The notes beneath the pieces are model-generated. The model worked only from the letters and a program-made list of their open reading frames with translations. It was not told the DNA's origin and searched no databases. Below, in pieces: positions 5,961-6,125 of a stretch of 6,125 nucleotides of DNA. A program made the position numbers and the translations under genes. How positions within the stretch are numbered: position 1 is the stretch's first letter; each line of letters starts with the position of its first letter. Source of the stretch: Pseudomonadales bacterium (GTDB lineage: Bacteria > Pseudomonadota > Gammaproteobacteria > Pseudomonadales > Azotimanducaceae); assembly GCA_022448765.1 (NCBI GenBank), contig JAKUTI010000170.1, forward strand, positions 1 to 6,125, in the 5' to 3' direction.

Positions 5961-6125
5961 GAATTAGCATTTCTTGCAGACCCTCCGATCCACAAAATAC
6001 CGCAACTCGCCGAAGGAACCGTCACTCGGATTACCAGAGCCGTTTTGACGACGTTGCCGTCGCGTCTCAGTGATTGACCCTCTTGGTGGGTAGCCGAATT
6101 CTTTCACGGCCCATGGTTAGAAACC
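5961..6125. other. Non-coding right end, no gene recognised
   Basis: No ORF with a start and ribosome-binding site is seen on either strand. A small hairpin, CGACG (6049-6053) with CGTCG (6058-6062) around TTGC, lacks a T-tract and is not a convincing terminator for the CDGSH gene. On the minus strand an open frame enters from the right edge and stops at 6069-6067 after 18 codons; it could be the end of a convergent gene, but nothing in it is recognisable. Confidence 0.5.

Noticed and set aside
5958..6077. Frame stays open for 38 codons past the CDGSH stop codon, suggesting readthrough
   Set aside because: The dual-CDGSH protein is full length at the TAG, and the downstream peptide has no recognisable motif; chance is adequate.

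Overview
The window reads as chromosomal DNA from a Gram-negative bacterium, most likely a gammaproteobacterium. This rests on the class I ribonucleotide reductase (RNR) pair: a 983-residue large subunit with two N-terminal ATP-cone modules and the C-terminal ending DPDCEACQ, and a small subunit whose core and ALSWD tail look like the Pseudomonas/Xanthomonas-type enzyme. Base composition looks near balanced by eye. There are no insertion sequences, CRISPR repeats, tRNA or rRNA genes, or phage genes.

Layout. At the left edge, eight codons of a leftward gene begin at position 25 (MNYVLAID), resembling the start of a glycerol kinase or other FGGY-type sugar kinase. Positions 26-367 are a non-coding divergent regulatory region. 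It holds two good NrdR-box-like palindromes (183-198, 273-288), a third weaker one (63-78), two near-consensus DnaA boxes one helical turn apart (95-103, 106-114), a pair of overlapping inverted repeats (227-261) and an 11-bp direct repeat in the nrdA leader. nrdA (368-3319) and nrdB (3331-4605) follow as a tight two-gene operon with an 11-bp gap. nrdB ends 50 bp before the 3' end of a convergent, leftward alpha/beta-hydrolase gene (4656-5582). A 138-bp divergent gap separates that gene from a small rightward gene for a dual-CDGSH iron-sulfur protein (5721-5960). The last 165 bp hold no recognisable gene.

Function. NrdA and NrdB form the oxygen-dependent RNR that makes deoxyribonucleoside diphosphates for DNA synthesis. 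The visible catalytic, radical-transfer and metal-binding residues are all present, so the enzyme should be active. The upstream sites suggest NrdR control, and possibly DnaA control, linking dNTP supply to replication. The hydrolase and CDGSH genes have their own promoters and no evident link to the RNR. I did not find a convincing new multi-gene system; the most interesting part is the dense, unusually spaced site arrangement upstream of nrdA.
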